A stretch of DNA of 64,000 bases, from assembly GCA_019321725.1 (NCBI GenBank), contig CM033121.1:13020001-13084000 (forward strand), read 5' to 3'. The DNA comes from Paulownia fortunei (taxonomy: Eukaryota; Streptophyta; Magnoliopsida; Lamiales; Paulowniaceae). Below the pieces are notes generated by a model. It ran no database searches and had not been told where the DNA came from. It saw only the letters and a list, made by a program, of their open reading frames with translations. Position numbers and translations under genes: made by a program. Below are positions 46,905 through 58,044 of this stretch, in pieces (position 1 is the stretch's first letter; each line of letters opens with the position of its first letter).

Positions 46905-47133
46905 AAAAACACATCTATTCATAAAAAACACATCCATCCTCTTTGTGATTGTCAGACAATCGAAAGATACATCAAAATGGAAACCAACGTGCACAAGGCT
47001 ACTATGGTGCCACAACTCTAAGAACTAGTCGTGTACTATCATAACATGAAAATTTTTACTTCGACAGACAACATCTCCAACTAAGAATTTTCATTAGGTC
47101 TGTTCAGTGTATTTGTTCTCTAATAAGAACTAG
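46905..47133 (-). mobile_element. Copia LTR, inner part (minus strand)
   Basis: The reverse complement matches 3545-3750 of the plus-strand copia LTR (landmarks GGCACCATAGTAGCC, CCATTTTGATGTATC). It continues the minus-strand LTR that starts at 58044 and is interrupted by element 2. It ends against the Harbinger block, so this LTR is truncated. Confidence 0.7.
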
Positions 47134-48938
47134 TGATAAGTGAATATTTTGACATATTTTTGTATTAAATCCTAAATAGTTTTCTTGCTTTATTCTTATT
47201 AATATTATAGTTTTATTAATGTTTTAGGTTAAGAAATCAATAAACAAAAAGAGATCAAAAAGAGCCAAAATAAAACCAAATAAGACAATACATTTCGTGA
47301 GCAAGTTGGCAGATAATATTTTATTGGATCAAATAAGTATTATAATTAGAAGAAAAGGGTCATTTTAGTCTAAGTCCATCATGTGTAGATCAAAATATAT
47401 GCAAGAAATTACTTGGACTTCGTAAGTGATTCTTGGGCTTGCATTAAATTCAAAATAAGCATGTCTGAAGACTTATGCATTTTTTGTATTTTGGGCATAA
47501 CTCCATGTTCAAAAGTCCAATTGACTTGAATCTTACTTCATTTGAAAGCCAAGAGATAGAACTACAATTTTTTAGTTTGAAGTTTAGCCCAATTCAATCT
47601 TGATTATAGTAGAAAATTTATCCAATTATGTATATTGGAAATGATCTATCTATGCTGATATATTTCTTTAAATCAGGCATCACTTTCTCCCTAGTGGTTG
47701 GAATTAGGTGATTAAAGTTGGAAAATAAAGCTAACTAAAAACTACAACAGTTTTTATATTGATCACTTTTCCAAAATCAGCTGATTCTATGGAGAAAGAT
47801 GTGTGAAAATATTTAGATCTAAAAAGGGCATGTGAATTTAGAGCATATTTGAAGTAAATTTGGAGTGCATTTGGAGTGAATTTGAAAATGCCAATTTATG
47901 CACTATTCTACTATAAATATGAGCTCTTGGATGTCATTCAAGATAAATAAAAAAACCTTAGAGTGGAAAAGAAAGCTTTGTTGTAGTCTTTCTTTAGGGT
48001 AATTTTTCTAGCAGTAATGTAAGTTTTCTTGTAATAATAGAAATGTATTCTCAAGTTTTTCTTTTATTTTTAGTCTTTTCTACTTTTATTATGTCTTTAT
48101 AAATTTTATTTAGCTGATGAGAAAGGGTGAACCTCTTGATGGAAGAAGAAGAACGGATATAAAGGTGCATAATGTTTAGGTGTATTGTATTATTGTCTTA
48201 ATTTTTGATTGAAACCCTTCTTATTTTATGGTGATTTTTTATTTATGTATCACCAATGGAATAATAAATACTTGAGTTTATTTAACTTATTATAAAGTTC
48301 TACTCCACTAGCTGCTAATGTGAAGTTTTAATTTATTGTAGATAAAGATGTGCATAAATAATTAATTTCTTAAATAAATATTAGCGTTAAAACCCTTCTT
48401 ATTTAGTGGCGATTCTTGATTTTTGTATCACCAATGGCATAACAAATACTTAGGTTCAATTGGCTTATTGTACAGTTCTGCTCCATTGACTGCTAACGTG
48501 AAATCTTCATTTGTTGTAGACAAAAGGTGCATAAATATTTAATCCCATAAATAAGTATTGGTATTAAGAGATAATTTGCAAACAATAAGACAACATCATG
48601 ATTACTTTAATGCATGAGCTATTTGATAATATCTTCCTATTAGAACCTTATTGTGTATGAATTCCAATAGTGGCATTTAAAAGAGGTAAAAAAAATAATT
48701 ATCTTTCCTCTATCCAAAAATTCATTAGCGGATCCCTAATCCTTAGTACTTTTATTACTTTGATTTTTTAGTTATAGCATAAATTTTTCTTTATATTCTA
48801 AACCACATAAAGCCCATCTCTTAAAAAATATAATCTTGAAAACTCCAAACAACTTCCCTGTATATCAATCTCGGACTCCCAAAAAAATTATTACATGACA
48901 CAACCTGCACTTGGGTTTGTCACCTTAAAGTTGTAACA
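47134..48938 (+). repeat. 5' LTR of Athila-like element 2
   Basis: TGATAAGTGAATATTTTG start, TTGTAACA end. Same internal direct repeat as the other LTRs (landmarks near 48250 and 48430). Confidence 0.9.
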
Positions 48939-48944
48939 AGTTTT

Positions 48945-48962
48945 TGGCACTATTGTCAGGAA
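48945..48962 (+). promoter_or_regulatory. Primer-binding site of element 2 (decayed tRNA-Asp type)
   Basis: TGGCACTATTGTCAGGAA, six bases after the LTR, in the position of the better preserved site in element 1. Confidence 0.6.
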
Positions 48963-49089
48963 AAGGCAAAGTAAGTATTCATGTTTGTAAATTTTTTCCT
49001 TTGTAAATATTGTGTGTTTGTTTTCTTTATGGTTATATGTTCTTATGGTATTGTAATCATAATTCTTATTGTTTAGTTAGAAATAATTC

Positions 49090-50640
49090 TAAAACTTTGT
49101 TTGATAAATGAAAATGTGCTGAATGAAAATGAGAATCAACATGTGCATACTATGCATTATTACTTGCAACCTTCTCAAAATTCTTCTCCTTATTGTTTCA
49201 TTTTCCCTCTCAATGCAAATAACTTTCGATTCAAGTCAGGTATGATCTATTTATTTCATAATTTACATGGTTTAGACTCTGAGAACCCTCACTTGCATTT
49301 GAAAGAATTTGATAAAGTATGTGTCACTTGATGATCAAACTTGTACAAATTAGATTATTAAGTTCAAATTATTTTCTTTTTCTTTAAAAGATAAAGCAAA
49401 AACTTGGCTTAACTCTTTACAACCTAGGCCAGTTGGCACTTAGCAAGAAATACAAGCTGAATTTTTTAAAAAGTTCTTTTCAACTCGTAAAATTAATGCT
49501 TTGAAAAGACAAAACCAAAATTTTTATCAAAGTTCTAATGAATCTTTCTTTCAATGTTGGGAAAGATTTAAAGATTTGTTGAATTCATGCCCATATCATG
49601 TGCTTAATTAATTTCTTTTATGAAGGTTTAACTCCTGAAATAAAAGAATTTGTTAGAACAATGTGTAATGGTGAGTTTCTTGATAAAAAACCTGATGAAG
49701 CTTTAGAATATTTAGACTATTTGCCAGAAAATTCTCAATCATTGTATTGTATTAATTCTTTTGAAGGTTCTATTAGATATAATCTTGCTAATAGTAATAA
49801 AAAAATATTACTTTAGTCAAGTGGATGATCTAAATCTAGGATTGCTGGTTTTACAAAAAAGGTTGAGGCCATGGAACTTAAAAAAGTAAAGAAAATCATA
49901 TATGTACAAGATGAAGAAGTTTGTAGCATTTGTGAACTTGTGGGACACTCCACCAATGAATGTTCAAATATTCTAGCACAAGAAAATGTCATGAACACAT
50001 TCAAAAAGCCTTTTCATTCTCCATATTCTGAAACTTACAATCCACAATGGAGAAATCATCCCAATTTTAGTTGGCGAGATGATAACTATGCCCAACCGCT
50101 ACATTCACAAAAGCCACCAAACTTCTCTTCTTATTCAGCTCCACATACAAAATTTCTTGAGGAAACTTTGCAAGCATTCATGTATGGACAAACAAACATC
50201 AATAACCAAACTTCACAAGCTATCAACGAGATCAAAACACACTTTCAACACTGACAACTTCTTTGCGTACTCATGAAAAAAGTAAATTTCCTGCTCAACT
50301 TCAACCTAATCCTTCCACTCAATGTCATGTTTCTTCTTCATATGAAAATTCAATCAAGAAGGCTAATTCAGTCACAACTCTTTAGAATGGAAAAATCGTT
50401 GACAAGACTATTCATTTCAAGAAGAAAATTCTAATCTACCTTCAGAAATGAAGAATGGAAATAGTCTTGATAATGAAGGTAAGTTTAATGAAGGTGAGTT
50501 TGAAAATGATGAAAAAAATACTCACCTCTAGCTCTTTTTCCTTAAAGATTGCAACCAAATCAGAAAAATTGAACTCAAATGCTGAAATTTTTGAAGTTTT
50601 TAAATAAGTCAAGATTAATATTTCATTGTTGGATGAAATC
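49090..50640 (+). pseudogene. Athila-like gag (element 2)
   Basis: Retains the N-terminal gag core lost from element 1: HNLHGLDSENPHLHLKEFDK near 49260-49318, FSLKDKAKTWLNSLQPRPVG near 49380-49435, FFSTRKINALKRQNQNF, ERFKDLLNSCPYHV, FFYEGLTPEIKEFVRTMCNG, EALEYLDYLPENSQS. The zinc knuckle at 49922-49963 is intact: C-S-I-C-E-L-V-G-H-S-T-N-E-C. Below it NPQWRNHPNFSWRDDNY is a common Athila-type gag tail. At least six frame breaks between 49330 and 50400. The N-terminal retrotransposon_gag domain would form particles; the knuckle binds RNA. Confidence 0.9.
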
Positions 50641-50689
50641 AAGCAAGTTCTATCTTATGCCAAAATTTTTGAAAGATTTGTGTACTATG

Positions 50690-51062
50690 TACTAAAGAAG
50701 GCATTTTGAACTAAAAGTGTTAGTTCAATCATTCAACAATTCACTCTATCCAAGTACAAAGATCCAGGTTGTCCAACTATTTCATATACCATAGGAAACA
50801 CTAGAATAGAGCAAGCATTGCTTGATCTTGGTGCCGGTGTAAATCTTCTACCTTTATCAGTTTATGAAAGTTAGGTTTGGGAGAACTTAAAATAACTTTT
50901 GTTGTACTCCAACTAGCTGACCGTTCGATTAAAGTTCTAAAGGAAGTAGTAGAAGATGTGTTGGTACAAATTGATAAGTTTTATTCAGTGGATTTAATTA
51001 TTTTGGACACAAAGCCTGTACAAATTGAAAGTGAAAGTATTTGTAAAAAAGACACACTTTAA
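50690..51062 (+). pseudogene. Athila-like protease (element 2)
   Basis: FTLSKYKDPGCPTISYTIGN, then LLDLGAGVNLLPLSVYE with D-L-G-A-G codons from 50824 (D-L-G-A-S in element 1). After a frame change, LGELKITFVVLQLADRSIKV, EDVLVQIDKFYSVDLIILDT covers the second half of the domain. Confidence 0.85.
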
Positions 51063-51099
51063 TACTCGCTCTGAATGTTTGTAGGTAAAAGAAATATAT

Positions 51100-52335
51100 T
51101 TTTGGAAGCCAATGTTTGAAAAACTTTGATCATCAACAGTACAATTTATTCCATCAATAATTAAAGCTCCCATGATTGATTTGAAACCTTTGCCATCTAA
51201 TTTGAAATACTCTAATTGGGTGAGAATGAGACTTTTCTAGTAATAATTTCTTCAAAACTTGATATATCCCAAGAAAGTAAGTTGATCAAAATTCTAAAAA
51301 TGTATAAGAATGCTTTAGGATGGACCATTGCTGACATTAAAAGTATTAGTCTTTTAATTTTCCCACATAACATATATATCTAGAGGAAAATGCTAAACCA
51401 TCTAAAGAGATGCAATGAAGGCTAAATCCTATTATGAAAGAAGCAGTGATGAATGAAGTCATTAAATTCTTAGATAATGGAATCATTTATTCTATTTCTG
51501 ATAGCAAATGGGTAAGTCCTACTCAGGTTGTACCTAAAAAACCTGGACTTACTGTAGTTAAGAATAAGAATGATGAATTAATTTCAACTAGAACTATTAC
51601 TGATTGGCAAATGTGTATTAACTATAGAAAACTCAACTCAGTTACTAGAAAATATCATTTTCCATCAAATCTTAGAAAGAATTGTGGGACATGAATTTTA
51701 CTGCTTCTTAGATGGATATTTTGGGTATAATCAAAATGCAATTACACTTAAATATAAAGAGAAAACTACTTTTACATGTCCTTTTGGTACTTCTGCATAT
51801 CGAATGATACCTTTTGGATTATGTAATGCACCAGCTACATTCCAACGATGCATGCTTTGTATTTTTAGTGACATGGTTGAATATTTTCTTAAAGTTTTCA
51901 TAGATGATTTTTCTATTTTTGGTAATTTATTTGATAATTGCTTGTCTAATTTAGAAAAGATTTTGATCAGGTATAAAGAAAAGAACCCTGTACTCAATTG
52001 GGAGAAATGTCATTTCATGGTAACAATTGGTATTATCCTTGGACACATTATTTCGTCAAAAGGTATTGAAGTAGATAAATATAAAATCGAGTTAGTTGTC
52101 AATTTGCCAATACCAAACTCTATGAAGGAGGTAAGATCTTTTTTAGGACATGTTGGTTTTTATAGATGATTTATCAAAGATTTTAGTATAATATCTAAAA
52201 CTTTGTGTAATCTTCTAACAAAAGATACTATTTTGAATGGACTAAAAATTGCGAAAATGCTTTTGTTAAGCTTAAAAATATGTTTACGTCTGCTCCAATC
52301 ATGCAACTCCATATTGGACTTTGCCTTTCAAAATA
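51100..52335 (+). pseudogene. Athila-like reverse transcriptase (element 2), 3' truncated
   Basis: LGWTIADIKSISL precedes the domain at about 51315. MKEAVMNEVIKFLDNGIIYS (51434), WVSPTQVVPKK, MCINYRKLNSVTRKYHFP, then from 51684 HEFYCFLDGYFGYNQNA, EKTTFTCPFGTSAYRMIPFG, LCNAPATFQRC, the catalytic FIDDFSIFG (51897-51923), GHIISSKGIEVDKYKIELV and EVRSFLGHVGFYR. After KDFSIISKTLCNLL the sequence reads AFVKLKN-like and SAPIMQ, then breaks off at about 52336, where RNase H should start. Frame changes at 51690 and stops at 52168 inactivate it. Confidence 0.92.
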
Positions 52336-52825
52336 ATATGTTGATGAGTAATGAAGCAAGCAATATCGGGCTGATGACACTAAACGAAACGCTTGATGTA
52401 AGGCAACCCAACAGATGGAAAAAAGACTATGAGAGCCTATAATCACATATTTGTTTTCTCTACCTCTCATTCTCTTTCTTTTTATCCATTTATTTTTTTT
52501 CTATTTTATTTTATCCTAATCGAAAATGCATGTTCACAATGTGGTAGGTAGTATTTTTTAAAAACATTTGTCATGCAAGAGTACACATGGTAGTCACTTT
52601 TCGACAAAGAAAATCACTACAAAGATCTTGTAGTGTGGATTTTATTGACTCACTCTTTTCAAAAACACTTGTACTTTTTGCAAAAGTTATAAAAATTATC
52701 AAAAAATAGGATCCTTTCTGATTAAGTGGTAGATAACGGTACTTCGTGGCTCAGTTTTCCAAATAGCTGAAATCTCTATACAAAGTTTTCTTCTTTTCTC
52801 ATTCTTTTTTCTTGTTCTTTTCAAA
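52336..52825 (+). other. Pol end, hairpin and leader, element 2
   Basis: Joins the truncated RT to MSNEASNIGLMTLNETLDVR, the residues at the end of pol shared with element 1 (16910-16990). GTAAGGCAACCCAAC at 52399-52413 is the remains of a hairpin motif seen after pol in Athila-type elements. RNase H and integrase, normally about 2 kb, are absent. Confidence 0.7.
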
Positions 52826-53445
52826 ATGGATGACATTCTTGTAACTCTCAAGAAGCAATTTTCTTTTTTCCTAAAAATAAAATTTTAAAAATTTATATAA
52901 CCAGGATTGAAAGATTAAGGATGATTATGCATAAGGGCATTTCAGGGGACATACAATGGATAATTGAAGCTAAGGTAAGAGTAGCAGGTGAGTTTTCATA
53001 TGAGTTTTAAAACTTGCTTACTAGATACATGCTTGGTTTTGGTAAAATCGCATATTCAAAAACATGAAGAGCGAAAAAAATTCAAGTTTGTTACAAATGT
53101 ACTCGATAGACTTGCAACACAAAGTGTCGTTCCTTAGGAAAAGTTTTTAAAAACTGAGAAGATAAAATTCAATTCATTAAGGATGGACTGAGTAATGAGT
53201 ATTATAGGATGAATATGGATTAGTACAACGTGCAATTCATGATTTATGGAATCACTTGTAGGATGAATATGAGCATTATAGTCTTGGGAATCTAACATTA
53301 AAAGGTCATGTTTGCCAATTTTTAAGAAAACTAGATGGGAACCATATTTTTGACCCATAGAGGGCGCTTAAGCTATTACTGGACGTAAAACCAGAGAAAG
53401 ATATAAGCTATAGTCACAACTACATATACATTCATATGTAGTAGT
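52826..53445 (+). pseudogene. Captured module X, unknown gene fragment (element 2 copy)
   Basis: An ATG at 52826 starts MDDILVTLKKQFSFF. After a frameshift, a single frame from 52904 runs about 98 codons with four stops: RIERLRMIMHKGISGDIQWI, IEAKVRVAGEFSYEF, NLLTRYMLGFGKIAYSKT, RAKKIQVCYKCTR, TCNTKCRSLGKVFKN, EDKIQFIKDGLSNE. Homology to element 1 starts in the last part and continues to about 53440 (MIYGIT-region; DVKPEKDISYSHNYIYIHM in frame). The C-Y-K-C and C-N-T-K-C pairs suggest a small zinc site. Not recognised; possibly a plant gene fragment, possibly an old gene of the element. Confidence 0.55.
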
Positions 53446-53609
53446 TAATTTTGTTTTTCAAACTTTGTGCCCTTTTTTTCAAACTTTCTAACAAAAGAAA
53501 AAACATACAATAAATGTATTCCCTATTCACACCTCAATAAATAGCACTGTGCTTACTCTATTTTTGCACAACTCACTTTCAAAAAAAAATAAAAAATAAA
53601 AAATAGAAG

Positions 53610-54180
53610 GGTCTTCATTTGCAAGTTTAACTATAATTGTGTATTTTATGGTACCAATTCAGGAAAAATGGTGAGTTTATAGGGGTAGCCAATAACCTTG
53701 GTAGAACTTTAGCAGAAAAAAAAAATTCATTTAGTGTATGAGAGGGGCAGTCCGGGGTTAATAGAGAATGTTGCTACTTCTGCTCATGATAATATAGAAT
53801 ATCACAAGTATGACCAATGAAGATGAATTCAAAATATCACATATTCAGGATAGAATGCCTAACATGTTAAATAATGAGATGCATTCATCACTCTACCTAG
53901 TGGTTTTGGTACACCGGAGGAATTATTCCAAGTCGTATATTGGACATAACTCAACATTCACCAGAAACCTATAGGTATTTTTTTGATGGTTTGTTATCTT
54001 TTATAAATCATGCTATAGAAAAAGGTTTTATTTCACCATTTGCGAGACGAATTCTTATTTCTGCTCCAATACCTAACAAGCTGATTGATCAACTTCTAGC
54101 ATATACACCAGAACTTGATCCATCCTTGCCTTGTGTGGATTGGTCCAATAGAGAAAATAGCTGAAAACAAAAATTGAGTT
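53610..54180 (+). pseudogene. LOG-like: Captured LOG-family gene, element 2 copy, intron-free
   Basis: Runs without interruption from the N-terminus: CKFNYNCVFYGTNSGK near 53620-53668 (family VFCGSxxG), EFIG with VANNLGRTLAEK (53671-53718), LVYERGSPGLIENVATSAH (family LVYGGGSxGLMG), a 44-bp deletion where VKVLAVIPKPLS stands in element 1, HIQDRMPNMLNN, FITLP-S-G-F-G-T-PEEL (one more Gly kept than in element 1), and an open frame from 53940 with FDGLLSFINHAIEKGFISPF followed by ARRILISAP and LIDQLLAYTPELDP. Known introns of plant LOG genes are absent across the whole length. At least four frame breaks. It lies between module X and the 3' non-coding region, same orientation as gag-pol. Confidence 0.88.
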
Positions 54181-55935
54181 TGATTCTCAGCCTATGAAAT
54201 TTATCCTTAATGGTTTCAACCAATAATGTATATATTTTATTGTTTTAGCTTTATTTTTCAATAAGTCATATTTTAGGTAATATCTTCTAAACCCTACTTT
54301 TCTATCTATATTCGACATTGGAAACAATGTATCTATTAGTTTGGGGGAGAAGATAATAGTTGATATCATGTCTTGTGTGTTCAATCTATGTTTTTGTAGA
54401 TTTTTTTTTAAAAAAAATCAAGCATGTTTTCTTTTGGGTACATTGAAACCATGAAAAAATGTGGTAGAGTAAAAGATAACTTTAACAATTTTGAGATATA
54501 TCCCTTTATATTTTTTTTGCATAACATGGCAAGTTTGTGATGTTTTTAACAAAAGCTGTGAATTGTCAATTTTTTTGAGTTGTAGATATTCTTCCAACTT
54601 CAATGATTAAAAGAAAGCACGAATAATGTGGTTTGATTGATGATGGGTATTGTTTTGGACTTTGATGTTGTTCTTTGGTTAATATATTTTTTGATAATTA
54701 TACTTAATTCTTTTTGCATAAATAGTTATGTTATTCGGTGTGGAGACAAGTATGTCAAAATATGTAGTTATTATGCCCTCGCTTTAATCATCACTTGAAT
54801 TTTTGACAAGTAGAAGTTGAGTGTTAGAACTTTTCTTTTTGATCTGTCGAGATGAACGACTGATTGAACACCACTTGAAAAATAATTAAGGCATTAAGCT
54901 TTCTAGCACCATGGCCAAATCAGCTTGTTCCCCATATGATGTTCTAAGAGAACATCCTCCACAGTGAGCCACTTTGAGCCTTTCAATAAATAAGTTTTTT
55001 TTCTGTAGTAACTATATCTTCTTATCTAGCTTAAATAGATAATTATCTTACCCTTGTTCTAGAAATGATTTGGAGCTTAAGAGACATTTCATTGACAAGG
55101 TGAACTTACAAAAGAAATTTAGGATGGAATATAAGATAAGTGTGGGGTAGCTTCTCTTCTAAAAACAAAAAAAACAAAACAAAAAAAACAAAACAAAAAA
55201 AAATATTACAAAGTGTTAAAAATATTACGAGTTGCAACTAAAAATAAGATATTGCAAAATCAATAAGAATGATGAAGAGGGGTCCAACTAACTACTAATA
55301 GGCCCAGTGTTGAAATTCTTGGAGTGTGAAAATTCCTCATTGATAAATTCTATGTCTCTAATCCCATGAAGTTTTTAGAAACTTTGTTACATCCTACCAT
55401 TTTATTTCTTAGCCACATCACTACCCTTTGGCCTCATTATAACCTTTGTTGAAAATCTTTTGATTTCGTATGGTGCCTTTAGTGTATTAGAGATTTTGAT
55501 CAAAGGAAGAGCATATGATATTTAACTCTTCCATTAGAGATTGGGTGTTATCTTTTGTGAGGCTCTATGGGAATTCATTTATTTGAAGCATGCATGGTTT
55601 CGTCACTATTGACATTAACTATTCACACACACACTTGAGTAAACTTATTGTGGAAATGTATTGACTTTTGAATGACTAAGGGTTAGATTCGACACTTGTT
55701 TGATTTCATTTTCATATTACTTTGTTGCTTCCTGAGAATAATGGTTGAAACTTAGTTATCATAGGTGTTTGTGGGTATCACCAGTGGAAACCCTCATGAG
55801 ACTATAACTCGTCCCCTATGGGCCACCGAGGAGTTTAAAGGCTTGTTGCATATGCTAAATACAATCATGATTTCCTATGAAAGTCGATTAGTTTAGGTTT
55901 GTTTTAGGCTTGTTCGAGGACGAGCAAGTGTTAAG
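54181..55935 (+). other. 3' non-coding region of Athila-like element 2
   Basis: Collinear with 19800-21483. AAAAC repeats at 55165-55200. Nothing coding supported; minus-strand open stretches at 54187-54603 share only part of their frame with element 1. Confidence 0.65.
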
Positions 55936-55947
55936 TGTGGGGGAATT
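55936..55947 (+). promoter_or_regulatory. Polypurine tract of element 2
   Basis: TGTGGGGGAATT directly before the 3' LTR; the same sequence as in element 1. Confidence 0.8.
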
Positions 55948-57701
55948 TGATAAGTACATATTTCACATATTTTTGTATCAAGTCCTCTATACTTTCCTTG
56001 CTTTATTTTTGTTAATATTATAATTTTGTTAATGTTTTGTGTTAAGAAATAATGAAAAAAAAAAGATCAAAAAGAGCCAAAATGAAACAAAAAAAAACAA
56101 CACATTTAATGAGCAAGTTGGGAGGTAATATTTCATTGGATTACAGAAGCATCACAATTAGAAGAAAAGGGCCATTTTTGTCTAAGTCCATCATGTGTAG
56201 ATCAAAATATATGCAAGAAATTACTTGGACTTTGTAAGTGATTGTTGGACTTGCATTTAATTCAAAATAAGCATGTTTCTAGATATATGTAGTTTTCGTA
56301 TTTTAGGCATAACTCCGTTGTTCAAAAGCCCTCTAGACCTAAATCTTCTTTATTTGAAATCTAAAAGATAGAACTACAACTTTTCTATTTGAAACTCAAC
56401 CCAATTCAGCCTTGATTATAGCAGAAACTTCGTCCAAGTGTGTGTATTGGAAATGATCTATCTATGCTGACATATTTCCTTAAATCAAACATAAGCTTCT
56501 CCCTAGTGGTTGGAATTAGGTGATTCAAGTTCGAAATGAAGCTAACAGATAAATACACAACTTTTAGATTGATCACATTTCCAACATCAACTAATTTCAT
56601 GGAGAAAAATGTGTGACAAAATTCGAATCTGTAAAGGATATGTGAATTTAGAGCATATTTGAAGTAAATTTGGAGTGCATTTGGAGTAAATTTAGAGATG
56701 ACAATTTAGGCACTCGTCTACTATAAGTAGGACTCTTGGATGTCATTCAAGACATACAAAAAACCCTTAGGAAAGCTTTATTATTATCTTTCTTTAGGTT
56801 AATTTTTCTAGGAGTAATTTAAGTTTTCTAGTAATAATAGAAATGTGTTCTTTAGTTTTTTTTATATTTTTAGTCTTTTCTACTTTCATTATATCTTTAT
56901 AAATTTTATTTAGCTGAGAAGAAAAGGTGAACATCTTGATGGAAGAAGATGAACAGTTATAAAGGTACATAATGTTTATGTGTATTGTATTATTGTTTTA
57001 ATTTTTGACTAAAACCCAATTTGTTTTGTGGTGATTTTTGATTTATAAATCACCAATGACACAACAATACTTGAGTTCATTTAGCTTATTATACGATTCT
57101 ACTTCACTGACTGCTAATGTGAAACCTTGATTTGATGTAGACAAAGGTGTGCATAAATACTTAATCCTATAAATAAGTATTGGTGTTAAAACTCTTCTTT
57201 TTTAGTGGCGATTCTTGATTTTTGTATCATCAATGGTACAACAAATATTTAAGTTCATTTAGCTTATTATATGATTCTACTCCACCAACTGCTAACATGA
57301 AAACTTGATTTGTTATAGATAAAGGTGCGCATAAATACTTGATCCCATAAACAAGTATTGGTGTTAAGAGATAATTTGTAAACAGTAAGACAATATAATG
57401 ATTACTTTAATGCTTGAGCTATTTAATAACATCTTTCCATTGGAACATTCATTGTGTGTGGTTTCCAATAGTGGCATTTAAAAGAGGTAAAATAATAATA
57501 AATTATCATCTTCTATCCAAAACTCAAGAGTGGATCCTTAATCCTCAGTACTTTTATTCTAAACCACATAAAGCCTGTCTTTTAAGAAATAAAATTCTGA
57601 AAACTTCAAAAAACTTCCCTATATGGATAGACCTCGAACTTCCGAAAAATTTATTACTTGACACAACCTGTACTTGAGTTTGCAACCTTAAAGTTGTAGT
57701 A
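55948..57701 (+). repeat. 3' LTR of Athila-like element 2
   Basis: TGATAAGTAC start; ends TTGTAGTA where the others end CA, a C to T change in the terminal base pair. Same internal direct repeat (landmarks near 57050 and 57230). Confidence 0.88.
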
Positions 57702-58044
57702 ACCAACATACATGCATTAGCATCACTACGTTGATGCCTATGGAATAAGACATTCTCATCATGCGAGCATGCATCATATGAGCAAGTCTTACTGGTTATT
57801 CTATGTCCCATCTCAAAAAGCCCTCGACCCAAAACTGATTTAAGATAAAGTGTTGGAGGTATATTCCATGATTGCCATCATGCCCCATAGTAAGTTTGAT
57901 ATAAGGACTTTATCTAATTAATATACATAATTAAAGATAAAGAGAATGACTATTTTGTTAATGTGATGTGAAAAAAGGTTGTTTTACAAATACAATAGTA
58001 TAAAAGATGTCAATCTAATTGACGTGCCTAGCACTACTCTAATA
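57702..58044 (-). mobile_element. Copia LTR, 5' part (minus strand)
   Basis: The reverse complement starts TATTAGAGTAGTGC at 58044 (TG of the family mutated to TA) and matches 3198-3540. It directly adjoins the end of the minus-strand copia pol, which shows it is that element's 3' LTR. Element 2 interrupts it at 57701/57702; the rest is at 46905-47133. Confidence 0.75.

Larger units (their letters stand above)
47134..57701 (+). mobile_element. Athila-like Ty3/gypsy element 2, non-autonomous
   Basis: 10.57 kb, LTRs 47134-48938 and 55948-57701, inserted into the minus-strand copia LTR at a different point and in the opposite relative orientation from element 1. Flanking bases ACTAG and ACCAA share three of five positions, so the target duplication is decayed or absent. 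Order: primer-binding site, gag, protease, RT, abrupt loss of RNase H and integrase, module X, LOG-like gene, 3' non-coding region, polypurine tract, LTR. Confidence 0.9.

Noticed and set aside
47129..57706. Perfect target duplication for Athila-like element 2
   Set aside because: Flanks ACTAG and ACCAA agree at only three of five bases, so I did not claim it.
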